Below the pieces are notes generated by a model, which had not been told where the DNA came from, ran no database searches, and worked only from the letters and a program-made list of their open reading frames with translations. A stretch of 64,000 nt of DNA from Acuticoccus sediminis (GTDB lineage Bacteria > Pseudomonadota > Alphaproteobacteria > Rhizobiales > Amorphaceae), in contig NZ_QHHQ01000001.1 in the NCBI RefSeq assembly GCF_003258595.1, positions 1,426,001-1,490,000 on the forward strand, given 5' to 3'. The translations under genes were made by a program, and so were the position numbers. This document shows, piece by piece, positions 1 through 8,383 of this stretch (positions are counted from its first letter, which is position 1; every line of letters starts with the position of its first letter).

Positions 1-60
1 ATCTCCGGCTACTACTGCATCGAGGAGGCCTCGGTGCTGCGGGCCCTCGCGACCATCTAG
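1..60 (+). CDS. C-terminal fragment of an unknown protein
   Basis: The window opens inside an open frame that gives 19 residues and stops at the TAG at 58-60. The visible tail (ISGYYCIEEASVLRALATI) carries no motif I recognise. The gene starts before the window, so its product cannot be named. The next 360 bases hold no gene on the same strand, so this is probably the last gene of its unit. Confidence 0.45.
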   Translation: MSGYYCIEEASVLRALATI

Positions 61-420
61 CCGCGCGGCACGGCCCGGGAGGCTCCGGCGTGCCCGGGAT
101 CGGGCTTGGGGACGCCCCGACTGCCGGGCGGCCGACGAGACGCGGCCGACCGGTCCGGACAGGGCGGGCGCCCCGGATCCACACGTCGCGGAGACCCTTC
201 TGGAGGAGGATGGTGGTGAGTGTCGCCGTCGTGATCCCCCGGAGGATCTGGCGCGTGTCGGCGTCGGTCGTCATGCCGCTGTCCCTTGACCGTCGCCCGG
301 TGTCCCCGGCGACCGGTCGGCCTCGGTCGATCCATATCGCTCAGAAGCGGGGGAGGACGGGAGGCGGCTGCGGCGGTCCCGCCATCGCGACGGCGGGACA
401 GGCGGCTGCAAGCGGCGGGG
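61..420. other. Intergenic stretch without a recognisable gene
   Basis: Several frames stay open here only because of high GC content. Their translations are Arg/Pro/His-rich and resemble no protein, and none has a good ribosome binding site. The one clear structure is the inverted repeat at 376-399, listed separately. I see nothing else in it. Confidence 0.5.
376..399 (-). terminator. Hairpin downstream of the small membrane peptide gene
   Basis: GTCCCGCC (376-383) and GGCGGGAC (392-399) form a perfect 8-bp GC stem with an 8-base loop. It lies about 20 bases beyond the stop codon of the minus-strand peptide gene at 421-552. There is no T-tract, so termination is inferred from position and stem strength only. 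Confidence 0.4.
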
Positions 421-552
421 TTAGAAGGGGAAGGCGTTGATTCCGGCGGTGAGGCTTCCGACCACCAGCGCCAGCAGGATCAAATATTCGGGCAGCGAGG
501 ACTGGGTCTTTTCCGGCTGGGTCTGTTCGATGGGGTCGTGATCTTGCGGCAT
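421..552 (-). CDS. Small single-helix membrane peptide (43 aa)
   Basis: The ATG at 552 is chosen because GAGGAAG lies 5-7 bases upstream, a strong ribosome binding site; a longer frame reaching 603 lacks one. The peptide has an acidic, Gln-rich N-terminus (MPQDHDPIEQTQPEK) followed by one hydrophobic helix of about 20 residues and a short tail. The segment SLPEYLILLALVVG has the Glu-Tyr followed by a hydrophobic stretch seen in Flp/Fap pilins, but no TadV or Tad genes are nearby, and the Gly normally before the cleavage site is absent. Function unknown; a small inner-membrane protein is the safest reading. Confidence 0.6.
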   Translation of the reverse strand: MPQDHDPIEQTQPEKTQSSLPEYLILLALVVGSLTAGINAFPF

Positions 553-1052
553 TGATCTTCCTCTATTCGCCACAACAACGGCAACGCGCACAAATGGTTT
601 CACGCTCAGCGCAATAAATCGGTATACGTTGGAATGAGGGGTCCCATCCGTCCAAACCCCGATAATCGCGCACGAACCCTAGAGCTTTGCGCGCGCAGGG
701 GACAGATGAGTTCGTCCCTATACACGATCGGCGTCGTTGGGTGGTGAAGATCCCGTAAAGGGTTTCCGGCCGAATGGAACCTGTTTCTTTATCTCCGGGG
801 CGTCTCGCCTGTGGATACTTAAAAATGTTTCGGTTCGGAGATGTGCCGGTAGCACCTCCGCCGGCGCCGGGCCAGTCGCGAGCGTGGGGGAACCGCCCCG
901 CCGGCCCCATTCCGGGCGCCAGTGCGGCGTCTGGGTGACACATCTGCCGGTCCCGCGCTCTCCAGACGGCACGCCCTCACACCTTGCGAACCCGCAAGGC
1001 CTATGGTCAGGCTTCCAATCAAGCGAAAAAATGCTCGCCTGAGGAGCCTCCA
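553..1052. other. Divergent intergenic region upstream of the first Liv operon
   Basis: No credible gene was found in these 500 bases between the minus-strand peptide and the plus-strand binding-protein gene. It should hold promoters for both. A compact hairpin, CCTTGCG / CGCAAGG with a 4-base loop (982-999), sits about 55 bases before the transporter start codon and could be part of the leader. An AT-richer patch around 815-835 is the best place for the operon promoter, but no convincing -35/-10 pair was seen. Confidence 0.45.
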
Positions 1053-2240
1053 ATGAAGACCACACTCATGGCGCTGGCCAGCGCCGCCGCCCTTGCCGCC
1101 GCGTCGCCCGCCCTCGCCGACGACGCGAAGATCGGCATCCTTCTCGGTTTCACCGGCCCGCTGGAAAGCCTCTCGCCCGCCATGGCGCTGGGGGCCGAGC
1201 TGGCGATCGCCGAAGTTAACGAGTCGGGCAATTTCATGGACGGCGGGTCCGTCACGTCTGTCCGCGGCGACGACACCTGCATCGACGCCGGGGCCGCCAC
1301 CACGGCCGGCGAGCGTCTCGTGACCTCCGAAGGCGTCAACGGCATCATGGGCGCCATGTGCTCGGGTGTGACCGGCGCCGTGCTGCAGAACGTCGCGATC
1401 CCGAACGGGATGGTGATGATCTCGCCGTCGGCCACCTCGCCGGCGCTGACCTCGGTGGAGGACAACGGCCTCTTCTTCCGGACGGCCCCGTCCGACGCGC
1501 GCCAGGGCGTCATCGTCGCCGACATCCTCGCCGATCATGACGTGAAGAGCGCCGCGCTCACCTTCACCAACAACGACTACGGCAAGGGCCTCGCCGACTC
1601 GATCGCCGCCGCCGCCGAGGCGAAGGGCATCGAGATCACGATCAACGCCCCGCACGAGGACGGCAAGGGCGACTACTCGGCCGAGGTCGCCGCGCTCGCC
1701 TCCGCGGGCGGCGACATCCTGATCGTCGCCGGCTACCTCGACCAGGGCGGCCGCGGCATCATCCAGGCGTCGCTGGACTCCGGCGCGTTCGACACCTTCT
1801 TCCTGCCGGACGGCATGGTCGGCGACGCGCTCGTCGAGGCCATTGGCGACGACCTCGACGGCTCCTACGGCGTGCTGCCGGGCTCCGACTCCGAGGGCTC
1901 GCAGATCTTCGCCGGCCTCGCCGAGAAGGCCGGCAACGTCACCGGCGTCTACGCGCCCGAGTCCTACGACGCGGCCGCGCTGATGCTGATGGCCATGCAG
2001 AAGAGCGGCTCCACCGATCCGGCGACCTACAAGGACGCCATCATGGACGTCGCCAACGCGCCGGGTGAGAAGATCCTCCCGGGCGAGCTCGGCAAGGCGC
2101 TCAAGATCCTCGCCGACGGCGGCGACGTCGACTACGTCGGCGCCAGCGACGTCGAGCTGATCGAGGGCGGTGAGAGCGGCGGCTCCTTCCGCGAAATCGA
2201 GATCAAGGACGGTGCCATCGAGACGGTGCAGTATCGTTGA
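1053..2240 (+). CDS. Liv-type ABC transporter periplasmic substrate-binding protein
   Basis: This 395-residue protein is the periplasmic receptor of a branched-chain amino acid (HAAT) type ABC importer. A signal peptide runs from residue 1 to about 22 (MKTTLMALASAAALAAASPALA), followed by DDAKIGILLGFTGPL, the usual first strand of the type 1 periplasmic binding fold (Peripla_BP_6). Two Cys (in DDTC and GAMC) could form the disulfide common in this family. The ATG at 1053 is preferred over an upstream frame because GAGGAG lies 6 bases before it and the signal peptide starts there. It heads an operon with all other transporter parts. Substrate unknown: the family also carries amides, aromatic acids and urea. 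Confidence 0.9.
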   Translation: MKTTLMALASAAALAAASPALADDAKIGILLGFTGPLESLSPAMALGAELAIAEVNESGNFMDGGSVTSVRGDDTCIDAGAATTAGERLVTSEGVNGIMGAMCSGVTGAVLQNVAIPNGMVMISPSATSPALTSVEDNGLFFRTAPSDARQGVIVADILADHDVKSAALTFTNNDYGKGLADSIAAAAEAKGIEITINAPHEDGKGDYSAEVAALASAGGDILIVAGYLDQGGRGIIQASLDSGAFDTFFLPDGMVGDALVEAIGDDLDGSYGVLPGSDSEGSQIFAGLAEKAGNVTGVYAPESYDAAALMLMAMQKSGSTDPATYKDAIMDVANAPGEKILPGELGKALKILADGGDVDYVGASDVELIEGGESGGSFREIEIKDGAIETVQYR

Positions 2241-2284
2241 TCACCACCGCGACGCCGGCCGCTGAGACGGCCGGCTCCTCCACC

Positions 2285-3118
2285 ATGGCTCGCGGCGATC
2301 CGATGATCGCCGTGAGGGGCCTCGACAAGTGGTTCGGCGGGATCCACGCCGTCCGCGAGGTGTCGCTCGACATCGGCCGCAACACCATCACGGGACTGAT
2401 CGGCCCCAACGGCGCTGGCAAGTCGACCCTCTTCAACGTCATCGCGGGCCTCTTCGCGCCGACCGGCGGCACCGTCCACCTGGACGGCGAGGACGTGACG
2501 GGCCTCCCCCCGCACACGTTGTTCCGGCGCGGCCTCCTGCGCACGTTCCAGCTCGCCCAGGAGTTCCACTCCCTCCCGGTGCGCGAGAACCTCATGATGG
2601 TGCCGCCGCACCAGCCGGGCGAGAACCTCTTCAACGCCTGGTTCCGTCCCGGCGCCGTCGCCGCCCACGAGGCCGAGCTGCGCGACAAGGCCGACGAGGT
2701 GCTGGAGTTCCTCACCCTGTCCCACCTCGCCAACGAGCGCGCGGAGAACCTCTCCGGCGGCCAGAAGAAGCTGCTGGAGCTCGGCCGCACGATGATGGTC
2801 GACGCCAAGATCGTCTTCCTCGACGAGGTCGGCGCGGGCGTGAACCGGACGCTCCTCGGCACCATCGCCGAGGTGATCCAGCGCCTGCAGGCGGAGCGCG
2901 GCTACACCTTCTGCGTCATCGAGCACGACATGGACTTCATCGCCAGGCTCTGCGACCCGGTCATCGTGATGGCCGAGGGCGCGGTGCTGGCCCAGGGCAC
3001 CTCCGACGAGATCATGGCCAACGAGCACGTCATCGAGGCCTACCTCGGGACCGGCTCCAAGCACGCCCGGCCGAAGCAGGCGGGCGAGGGCGCGGCGCGC
3101 CCCGGGTCCCCGTCGTGA
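2285..3118 (+). CDS. Liv-type ABC transporter ATP-binding protein (LivG-like)
   Basis: This is one of two ATPases energising the importer, acting at the inner membrane with the LivF-like partner encoded 0.4 kb downstream. It shows Walker A GPNGAGKST, the signature LSGGQKK, a Walker B IVFLDE and the switch His in CVIEHD. After Walker B the sequence is DEVGAGVN instead of the usual DEPxAGLN; the catalytic Glu is kept. The frame is open from a TTG at 2237 that overlaps the previous stop. I chose the ATG at 2285; another ATG at 2303 (MIAVRGLDKWFGG) matches the usual family N-terminus, so the start is uncertain. The C-terminus has a basic extension of about 20 residues. Confidence 0.88.
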   Translation: MARGDPMIAVRGLDKWFGGIHAVREVSLDIGRNTITGLIGPNGAGKSTLFNVIAGLFAPTGGTVHLDGEDVTGLPPHTLFRRGLLRTFQLAQEFHSLPVRENLMMVPPHQPGENLFNAWFRPGAVAAHEAELRDKADEVLEFLTLSHLANERAENLSGGQKKLLELGRTMMVDAKIVFLDEVGAGVNRTLLGTIAEVIQRLQAERGYTFCVIEHDMDFIARLCDPVIVMAEGAVLAQGTSDEIMANEHVIEAYLGTGSKHARPKQAGEGAARPGSPS

Positions 3119-3136
3119 CGGCGCGGATGAACCGTG

Positions 3137-3460
3137 ATGTCGAGCCTCACCCGCTACCTCCTGATCGCCTTCGCCGCCATCCTGATCGCGGCGGCGCTGG
3201 TGCCGCTGATGGGGTACCGCCTGTTCGTCATCGCGCCGCGGCCGGGGATACCGGACGGGTTCGTCGCGATCGTTCGCGGGGCGGAGCTGACGCCGTTCGA
3301 TTCGCCCGAGGCGGTCTGCCAGCGCTGGGGCGCGCGGCCGGACAACGACTGCGTGACGCGCGCGATCACCGAGGTGAACAGGACCGGGCAGATCCTGATG
3401 CGGCTGCCCTACCACCCGGTCCTCGCTGCGCTGTCGGGCGTTCCGGCGGACGCGCGATGA
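3137..3460 (+). CDS. Small one-helix protein inside the Liv operon, unknown function
   Basis: The 107-residue product has one N-terminal hydrophobic segment (about residues 6-28, rich in Leu, Ala and Ile), then a soluble part with two Cys (in EAVC and DNDC) that could form a disulfide. A signal anchor with a periplasmic domain is likely. A GTG one codon upstream (3134) is an alternative start. The gene sits between the two ATPase genes of the transporter on the same strand, so it is probably cotranscribed with them, yet it is not a standard component of Liv systems. I do not recognise a family. Confidence 0.65.
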   Translation: MSSLTRYLLIAFAAILIAAALVPLMGYRLFVIAPRPGIPDGFVAIVRGAELTPFDSPEAVCQRWGARPDNDCVTRAITEVNRTGQILMRLPYHPVLAALSGVPADAR

Positions 3461-3518
3461 CCGGGGGCGGGACGCTGAACCACCTTCGGGCGATGAACCA
3501 TGGGGAGACCGTGAGCCG

Positions 3519-4223
3519 ATGAGCTTCCTCGTCGCCCGCGACATGCGCGGCGGTTACGGCGCCGAAGACATCCTGCAAGGCTGCACCGTGGAGGCCGACC
3601 GCGGCGAGATCGCGGTGATCGTCGGCCCCAACGGGGCGGGCAAGTCCACCGCGATGAAGGCGATCTTCGGCATGCTGCGCCTGCGTGCCGGGTCGATCAC
3701 CCTCGACGGCGCCGACCTCACCAGGATGAAGCCGACCGACCGCGTCAGGAACGGCATGAGCTTCGTGCCGCAAGTGAAGAACGTCTTCCCCTCCATGACG
3801 GTGGAGGAGAACCTCGAAATGGGCGCCTTCATCCGCCGGGACGACTTCTCCGGCACGATGGACGAGGTCTATTCGCTCTTCCCCGTGCTCGCCGAGAAGC
3901 GGCGCCAGCCGGCGGGCGAGCTCTCTGGCGGCCAGCGCCAGCAGGTCGCCGTCGGCCGCGCGCTGATGACCAAGCCCTCCCTCCTGATGCTGGACGAGCC
4001 CACCGCCGGCGTCTCCCCCATTGTCATGGACGAGCTGTTTGACCGCATCATCGACGTCGCCAGGACCGGGATCGCCATCCTGATGGTGGAGCAGAACGCC
4101 AAGCAGGCGCTGGAGATCGCCACCCGCGGCTACGTCCTCCAGCACGGCCGCAACGCGCACACCGACACCGGGGAGGCGCTCCTCGCCGACCCGGACGTGC
4201 GCCGCACCTTCCTCGGAGGCTGA
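3519..4223 (+). CDS. Liv-type ABC transporter ATP-binding protein (LivF-like)
   Basis: This is the second ATPase of the importer. It is 234 residues long, the normal LivF size. It has Walker A GPNGAGKST, the Q-loop region FVPQVKN, the signature LSGGQRQQ, Walker B LLMLDEP and switch His equivalent in MVEQNA, the Gln being typical of LivF. The ATG at 3519 has a GGGAGA site about 11 bases upstream. The gene is followed after 3 bases by the first permease gene, consistent with one transcript. Confidence 0.9.
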   Translation: MSFLVARDMRGGYGAEDILQGCTVEADRGEIAVIVGPNGAGKSTAMKAIFGMLRLRAGSITLDGADLTRMKPTDRVRNGMSFVPQVKNVFPSMTVEENLEMGAFIRRDDFSGTMDEVYSLFPVLAEKRRQPAGELSGGQRQQVAVGRALMTKPSLLMLDEPTAGVSPIVMDELFDRIIDVARTGIAILMVEQNAKQALEIATRGYVLQHGRNAHTDTGEALLADPDVRRTFLGG

Positions 4224-4226
4224 CCG

Positions 4227-5240
4227 ATGGAAGGCTTCCTCAACGCCATCGTCCTCCTCGCGAACTTCGCGCTCGTGCCGGGCCTCGCCTACGGCTCGCA
4301 GCTGGCGCTCGGGGCGCTCGGCGTCACGCTCATCTTCGCGGTGCTGCGCTTCTCCAACTTCGCCCACGGCGAGACGATGTCTATCGGCGCGATGGTGACG
4401 ATCTTCTTCACCTGGGCGCTGCAGTCCTGGGGCGTCTCCATCGACCCGCTGCCGACGGCGCTCCTCGCGCTCCCGGTGGGCATCGTCTTCACGGTGGCGC
4501 TGGTGCTGCTGACGGACCGGCTGGTGTACGCCTATTACCGCGAGAAGCGGTCGGAGCAGGTGATCTTCCTCATCGCCTCCGTCGGCGTGATGTTCGTGAC
4601 GGCGGGCCTCATCCGCTTCATCATCGGACCCAACGACCAGATCTTCACCGACGGCGCCCGCTTCGTCTTCTCCGTGCGGGACTTCCGCGACGCGACGGGT
4701 CTCGACGAGGGTCTGGCGCTGAAGACCACCCAGCTCGTCACGCTGGTGACGGCACTGGTCTGCGTGGTGGCGCTGTTCCTGTTCCTGCAGAAGACGCGCA
4801 CCGGCAAGTCCATGCGCGCCTACGCCGACAACGAGGACCTCGCCACCCTGTCGGGCATCGACGCGGGCCGCGTGGTGACCATCGCCTGGACGCTCTCGGC
4901 GACGCTCGCGGTGATCGCCGGCGTCCTCTACGGGCTCGACAAGAGCTACAAGCCCTTCGTCTTCCAGGAGCTGCTGCTGCCGATCTTCGCCGCGGCGATC
5001 GTCGGCGGACTAGGCTCGCCCGTGGGCGCCATCGTCGGCGGCTACGTCATCGCCTTCGCCGAGGTGCTGACCACCTACGCCTACAAGCGCTTCCTCGGCC
5101 ATCTCCTGCCGGACGACTGGCTGCCGGACGGCCTCGCCCAGCTCCTGGGCACCGAGTACAAGTTCGCCGTCGCGTTCGTGATCCTCGTGATCACGCTGCT
5201 CATCCGGCCGACGGGCCTGTTCAACAGGAGATCGGCATGA
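4227..5240 (+). CDS. Liv-type ABC transporter permease (LivH-like)
   Basis: This 337-residue integral membrane protein has about eight hydrophobic helices, as usual for the LivH family. The stretch NFAHGETMSIGAM near residue 45 matches the conserved LivH motif (NxAHGxxxxxGA). The coupling region near TGKSMRAYADNEDLATLSGID and the later GGLGSPVGAIVGG are also typical. It forms the membrane channel with the LivM-like protein. Its stop codon overlaps the start of the next gene (ATGA), so the two permeases are translationally coupled. Confidence 0.9.
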   Translation: MEGFLNAIVLLANFALVPGLAYGSQLALGALGVTLIFAVLRFSNFAHGETMSIGAMVTIFFTWALQSWGVSIDPLPTALLALPVGIVFTVALVLLTDRLVYAYYREKRSEQVIFLIASVGVMFVTAGLIRFIIGPNDQIFTDGARFVFSVRDFRDATGLDEGLALKTTQLVTLVTALVCVVALFLFLQKTRTGKSMRAYADNEDLATLSGIDAGRVVTIAWTLSATLAVIAGVLYGLDKSYKPFVFQELLLPIFAAAIVGGLGSPVGAIVGGYVIAFAEVLTTYAYKRFLGHLLPDDWLPDGLAQLLGTEYKFAVAFVILVITLLIRPTGLFNRRSA

Positions 5241-6556
5241 CCCGGAACAGTCGCGCCCGCACGGTGCTGCCGTTCGTGGTGTTCTTCGTGCTCGTTGCCA
5301 TGACGGGCTTCCTGCAGAGCTGGACCGTCGCGCTGACGATCATGAACATGTGCCTGGTCTCGGCGATCATGGCGCTCGGCGTGAACGTGCAGTGGGGCTA
5401 CGCCGGCCTCGTCAACTTCGGCGTCATGGGCTTCACCGCGCTCGGCGGCCTCGCGGTCGTCCTCGTCGCGGTGCCGACGGTGGACGAGGCGTGGGACCTC
5501 GGCGGGCCGGGCGTCCTCTTCGGCATCTTCATCCTCTGCGCGACGGCGGCGGTGACCCTCGCCGCCCGCACGCTGGTCACCGGGCGGGCCGCGCGGGCGC
5601 TCGTGACCACGGTGCTCGTCCTCGCCGGCCTCTGGGGCGCGACGACGGTGCTCGGCCCGTCGACGGCGGCGATCGAGGGCGTGAACCCCGCGCTGCAGGG
5701 TTTCCTCGGCGGCCTGGGGCTGCCGGTGCTCCTCGCGTGGGTCGTCGGTGGGCTGCTTGCCGCCGGCGCGGCGTTCGTGATCGGCAAGATCGCGCTGGGC
5801 CTGCGGGCCGACTACCTCGCCATCGCCACCCTCGGCGTCTCCGAGATCATCATCGCCGTCCTGATGAACGAGGACTGGCTCGCGCGCGGCGTGAAGAACG
5901 TCGTCGGCCTGCCGCGCCCGGTGCCCTACGAGGTGGACATGCGCACCACCGAGTGGTTCCGGGACCTCGCTTCGACGCTCGGCATGGCGCCGATCCCGCT
6001 CTCGTCGGTCGTCGTGAAGCTCGCATACGTCGGCCTCTTCGCCGTGGTTCTCGGGCTGATCCTCTGGCTCGCCGAACGCGCGCTCGCCTCGCCCTGGGGG
6101 CGGACGATGCGCGCGGTGCGTGACAACGAGGTGGCCGCGAACGCCATGGGCAAGGACGTCAAGCGGCTGCACCTCCTCGTGTTCATCGTCGGGTCGGGGA
6201 TCATCGGCATCGCCGGTGCGATGCTGACGACGCTCGACGGCCAGTTCACGCCCTCGACCTACCAGCCGCTGCGCTTCACCTTCCTCGTCTGGGTGATGGT
6301 GATCGTCGGCGGCGCGGGCAACAACTGGGGCGCGACCGTCGGTGCCTTCCTCGTGTGGTTCGCATGGGTGGAGGCCGAGCCCGTCGGCACGTGGCTCATC
6401 GACTGGACGACGATCGCCCTCGGCGAGGATTCCGAGATCCGCCGGCACCTCCTGCAGAACGCGGCCCAGATGCGCCACGTGGTGATGGGCGTCCTGCTCC
6501 TCGTCGTCCTGCGCTTCGCCCCGCGCGGCATCATCCCGGAAACGGACCGGACGTAG
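5237..6556 (+). CDS. Liv-type ABC transporter permease (LivM-like)
   Basis: This is the second membrane subunit, 439 residues with about ten hydrophobic segments. It shows LivM features: GYAGLVNFGVMGF near the N-terminus, the coupling-helix region GRTMRAVRDNEVAANAMG, and VMVIVGGAGNNWGATVGAF near the C-terminus. It is longer than many LivM proteins because of an inserted segment around residues 90-170 that is itself hydrophobic. The ATG overlaps the LivH stop and has AGGAGA 6 bases upstream. It is the last gene of the operon, followed by a GC hairpin. Confidence 0.9.
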   Translation: MTRNSRARTVLPFVVFFVLVAMTGFLQSWTVALTIMNMCLVSAIMALGVNVQWGYAGLVNFGVMGFTALGGLAVVLVAVPTVDEAWDLGGPGVLFGIFILCATAAVTLAARTLVTGRAARALVTTVLVLAGLWGATTVLGPSTAAIEGVNPALQGFLGGLGLPVLLAWVVGGLLAAGAAFVIGKIALGLRADYLAIATLGVSEIIIAVLMNEDWLARGVKNVVGLPRPVPYEVDMRTTEWFRDLASTLGMAPIPLSSVVVKLAYVGLFAVVLGLILWLAERALASPWGRTMRAVRDNEVAANAMGKDVKRLHLLVFIVGSGIIGIAGAMLTTLDGQFTPSTYQPLRFTFLVWVMVIVGGAGNNWGATVGAFLVWFAWVEAEPVGTWLIDWTTIALGEDSEIRRHLLQNAAQMRHVVMGVLLLVVLRFAPRGIIPETDRT

Positions 6557-6563
6557 CGGCGGA

Positions 6564-6603
6564 CCCGCCCCTCCCGGATCACGCGTGGAACCGGCGGGGC
6601 GGG
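6564..6603 (+). terminator. Candidate terminator of the first Liv operon
   Basis: CCCGCCCC (6564-6571) pairs perfectly with GGGGCGGG (6596-6603), and the intervening bases contain a further CCCGG/CCGG match. It starts 8 bases after the permease stop. No T-tract follows, so termination is inferred. Confidence 0.4.
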
Positions 6604-6680
6604 CCGGCCATTCGGACATCGTGTTATTGCGACGCGGGCGGGGCCTCCGGGTCCCGTCCGCGTTCGCGTTCCTGGACGGG

Positions 6681-7421
6681 ATGGGGGAAGCCGTGGCGCA
6701 GAATATCTACGACGACCCGGCTTTCTTCGCCGGATACAGTCAGCTCCCGCGGCAGGTCCACGGCCTCGACGGGGCGCCGGAGTGGCCGGCCCTTCGTGCC
6801 ATGCTGCCGGACGTCCGCGGCAAGCGCGTCGTCGACCTCGGCTGCGGCTTCGGCTGGGTGTCGCGCTACCTGCGGGGGGAGGGGGCGGCGTCCGTCCTCG
6901 GCATCGACCTGTCGCGGAACATGATCGCCCGGGCGCGGGCGACCACCGACGACCCTGCCATCGTCTACGAGGTGGCCGACCTCGAGACACTGATCCTTCG
7001 GGAGGCCACGTACGACCTCGCCTTCAGCGCGCTCGCGTTCCACTACATCGCGGACTTCGCCCGGCTCGCCGGCACGATCCATCGCGCCCTGAGCCCCGGC
7101 GGCGTGCTGGTCTTCACGATCGAGCACCCGATCTACATGGCGGCCGATCGCCCGGACTGGATCGCCGGCGCCGGCGGACGCCGGACGTGGCCGGTCAACG
7201 GGTACGCCCTCGAGGGCGTGCGGCGGACGGACTGGTTCGCGCCCGGCGTCGCGAAGCAACACCGGACCCTGGCGACGACCCTCAACACGCTGATCCGCGC
7301 AGGCTTCACCCTGACGGCGGTGGAGGAGTTCGCCCCGACCACGGAGCAGGTCGCAGCCGCTCCGGAACTCGCCGACGAGCTGGAGCGGCCGATGATGCTG
7401 ATGGTCTCGGCACGGCGCTGA
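6681..7421 (+). CDS. Class I SAM-dependent methyltransferase
   Basis: The protein has a Rossmann-type methyltransferase core. Motif I is VVDLGCGFGWVS (about residues 50-61 from this start), the acidic end of strand 2 is VLGIDLS, and YDLAFSALAFHYI is the motif IV region; it resembles UbiE/BioC-like Methyltransf_11 proteins. I use the ATG at 6681; a GTG at 6693 (MAQNIYDDPAFF) would give the N-terminus typical of close relatives, and the frame is open further upstream. The C-terminus has a substrate-domain-like part (VNGYALEGVRRTDWF). Substrate unknown. It is separated from the transporter operon by a hairpin and converges on ribA. Confidence 0.82.
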   Translation: MGEAVAQNIYDDPAFFAGYSQLPRQVHGLDGAPEWPALRAMLPDVRGKRVVDLGCGFGWVSRYLRGEGAASVLGIDLSRNMIARARATTDDPAIVYEVADLETLILREATYDLAFSALAFHYIADFARLAGTIHRALSPGGVLVFTIEHPIYMAADRPDWIAGAGGRRTWPVNGYALEGVRRTDWFAPGVAKQHRTLATTLNTLIRAGFTLTAVEEFAPTTEQVAAAPELADELERPMMLMVSARR

Positions 7422-7463
7422 CCGGCTCCGGCGGCCGGTCGCCCCGTCAGGGGGCTCGCCGCC

Positions 7464-8165
7464 TCAGCGGTCGTAGATGTAGCCGCGTGCGATCTTCTCG
7501 GCGAACTCCTCGGCCGCGCGGGCGGACATCGTCCCCTGGTGGAGGTCCTTCGTCGAGGCGATCTTGACGCCCTCGGCCTCGAGATCGGCGATCTTGCGCG
7601 GGTTGCCGGTCACGAGCTGCACCGACCCGATGCTGAGAGCCTTGATGAGCTTGCCGGCGATGTTGAACGAGCGCTCGTCGACGTCGTGGCCGAGGGCGAG
7701 GTTGGCCTCGTCGGACGTATGCCGCCGCTCCACCCGCTTGCCGTCCACGTAGCCGTACTGGAGCGCCAGGCACTCCAGCTTGGCGCGCATGCCGATCCCG
7801 CGCCCCTCCTGCCGCAGATAGATGAAGACGCCCTCGCGGTTCTCGGCCATCTCCTCCATCGCGACGCGCATCTGGCTGCCGCAGTCGCACATCGACGACC
7901 CGAACGCGTCGCCCAGCAGGCATTCGGAATGGATGCGCGTCAGCACCCCCTTTGCGCCGCGGAACTCCCGCTCCACGGCCGCGGCGAGGTCGTACTCCTC
8001 CAGCCAGTTCCGGCGGCTGTACAGGATCGCCAGATGCGGCGCGTCGCCCATCGACACGCCGAGCGGCTCGAACGCGACGCAAAGCGCGATCTGGCGGCGA
8101 ATCTCCACCGGCGTCACAGCGACGAGATTGAGCGCTGCGAATGACATGGATTCCGACAGAGGCAT
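7464..8165 (-). CDS. ribA: GTP cyclohydrolase II (RibA family)
   Basis: The family converts GTP to 2,5-diamino-6-ribosylamino-4-pyrimidinone 5-phosphate, formate and pyrophosphate, the first step of riboflavin synthesis. The zinc site is intact: C82, C93 and C95 in HSECLLGDAF...CDCG, with the family spacing C-x10-C-x-C. The loop YLRQEGRGIG is also conserved. The ATG at 8165 has GGGAG 11 bases upstream; an ATG at 8147 is possible. It lacks a RibB domain, and its neighbours are not the rib operon: a RibD reductase-domain protein, a PTPS-like protein and sugar/methyl transferases. That suggests a second copy serving a special pathway, although I cannot see the rest of the genome. Confidence 0.93.
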   Translation of the reverse strand: MPLSESMSFAALNLVAVTPVEIRRQIALCVAFEPLGVSMGDAPHLAILYSRRNWLEEYDLAAAVEREFRGAKGVLTRIHSECLLGDAFGSSMCDCGSQMRVAMEEMAENREGVFIYLRQEGRGIGMRAKLECLALQYGYVDGKRVERRHTSDEANLALGHDVDERSFNIAGKLIKALSIGSVQLVTGNPRKIADLEAEGVKIASTKDLHQGTMSARAAEEFAEKIARGYIYDR

Positions 8166-8383
8166 TCGGATCAAATCTCCCACCAGCACGCTGTTGCCAC
8201 CCTCATAATCGTTCGGACGGCGTGCGGTTTCGTGTTGGCCAGCACAATACGACCACGACGCGCCCTGCCAACAACTACGTGCTGTACTAGTTTGGGGTTG
8301 AATGACGGGCCCGACCAGCCCGGTGACCAACCGTCGCACGGAGCTCCAGCATGACGACCACGACCGGAGAGAAAGAGGCAACA

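Noticed and set aside
57-555. Three overlapping short frames at the window start
   Set aside because: Their translations are Arg/Pro/His-rich and they overlap each other and the small membrane peptide gene.
563-1042. Overlapping frames between the small peptide and the first receptor gene
   Set aside because: They overlap each other on both strands, lack good start signals, and extend into the receptor leader. No domain is recognisable.
8166-8383. FMN riboswitch upstream of ribA
   Set aside because: The conserved RFN-element sequence blocks and stems were not found in the ribA leader.
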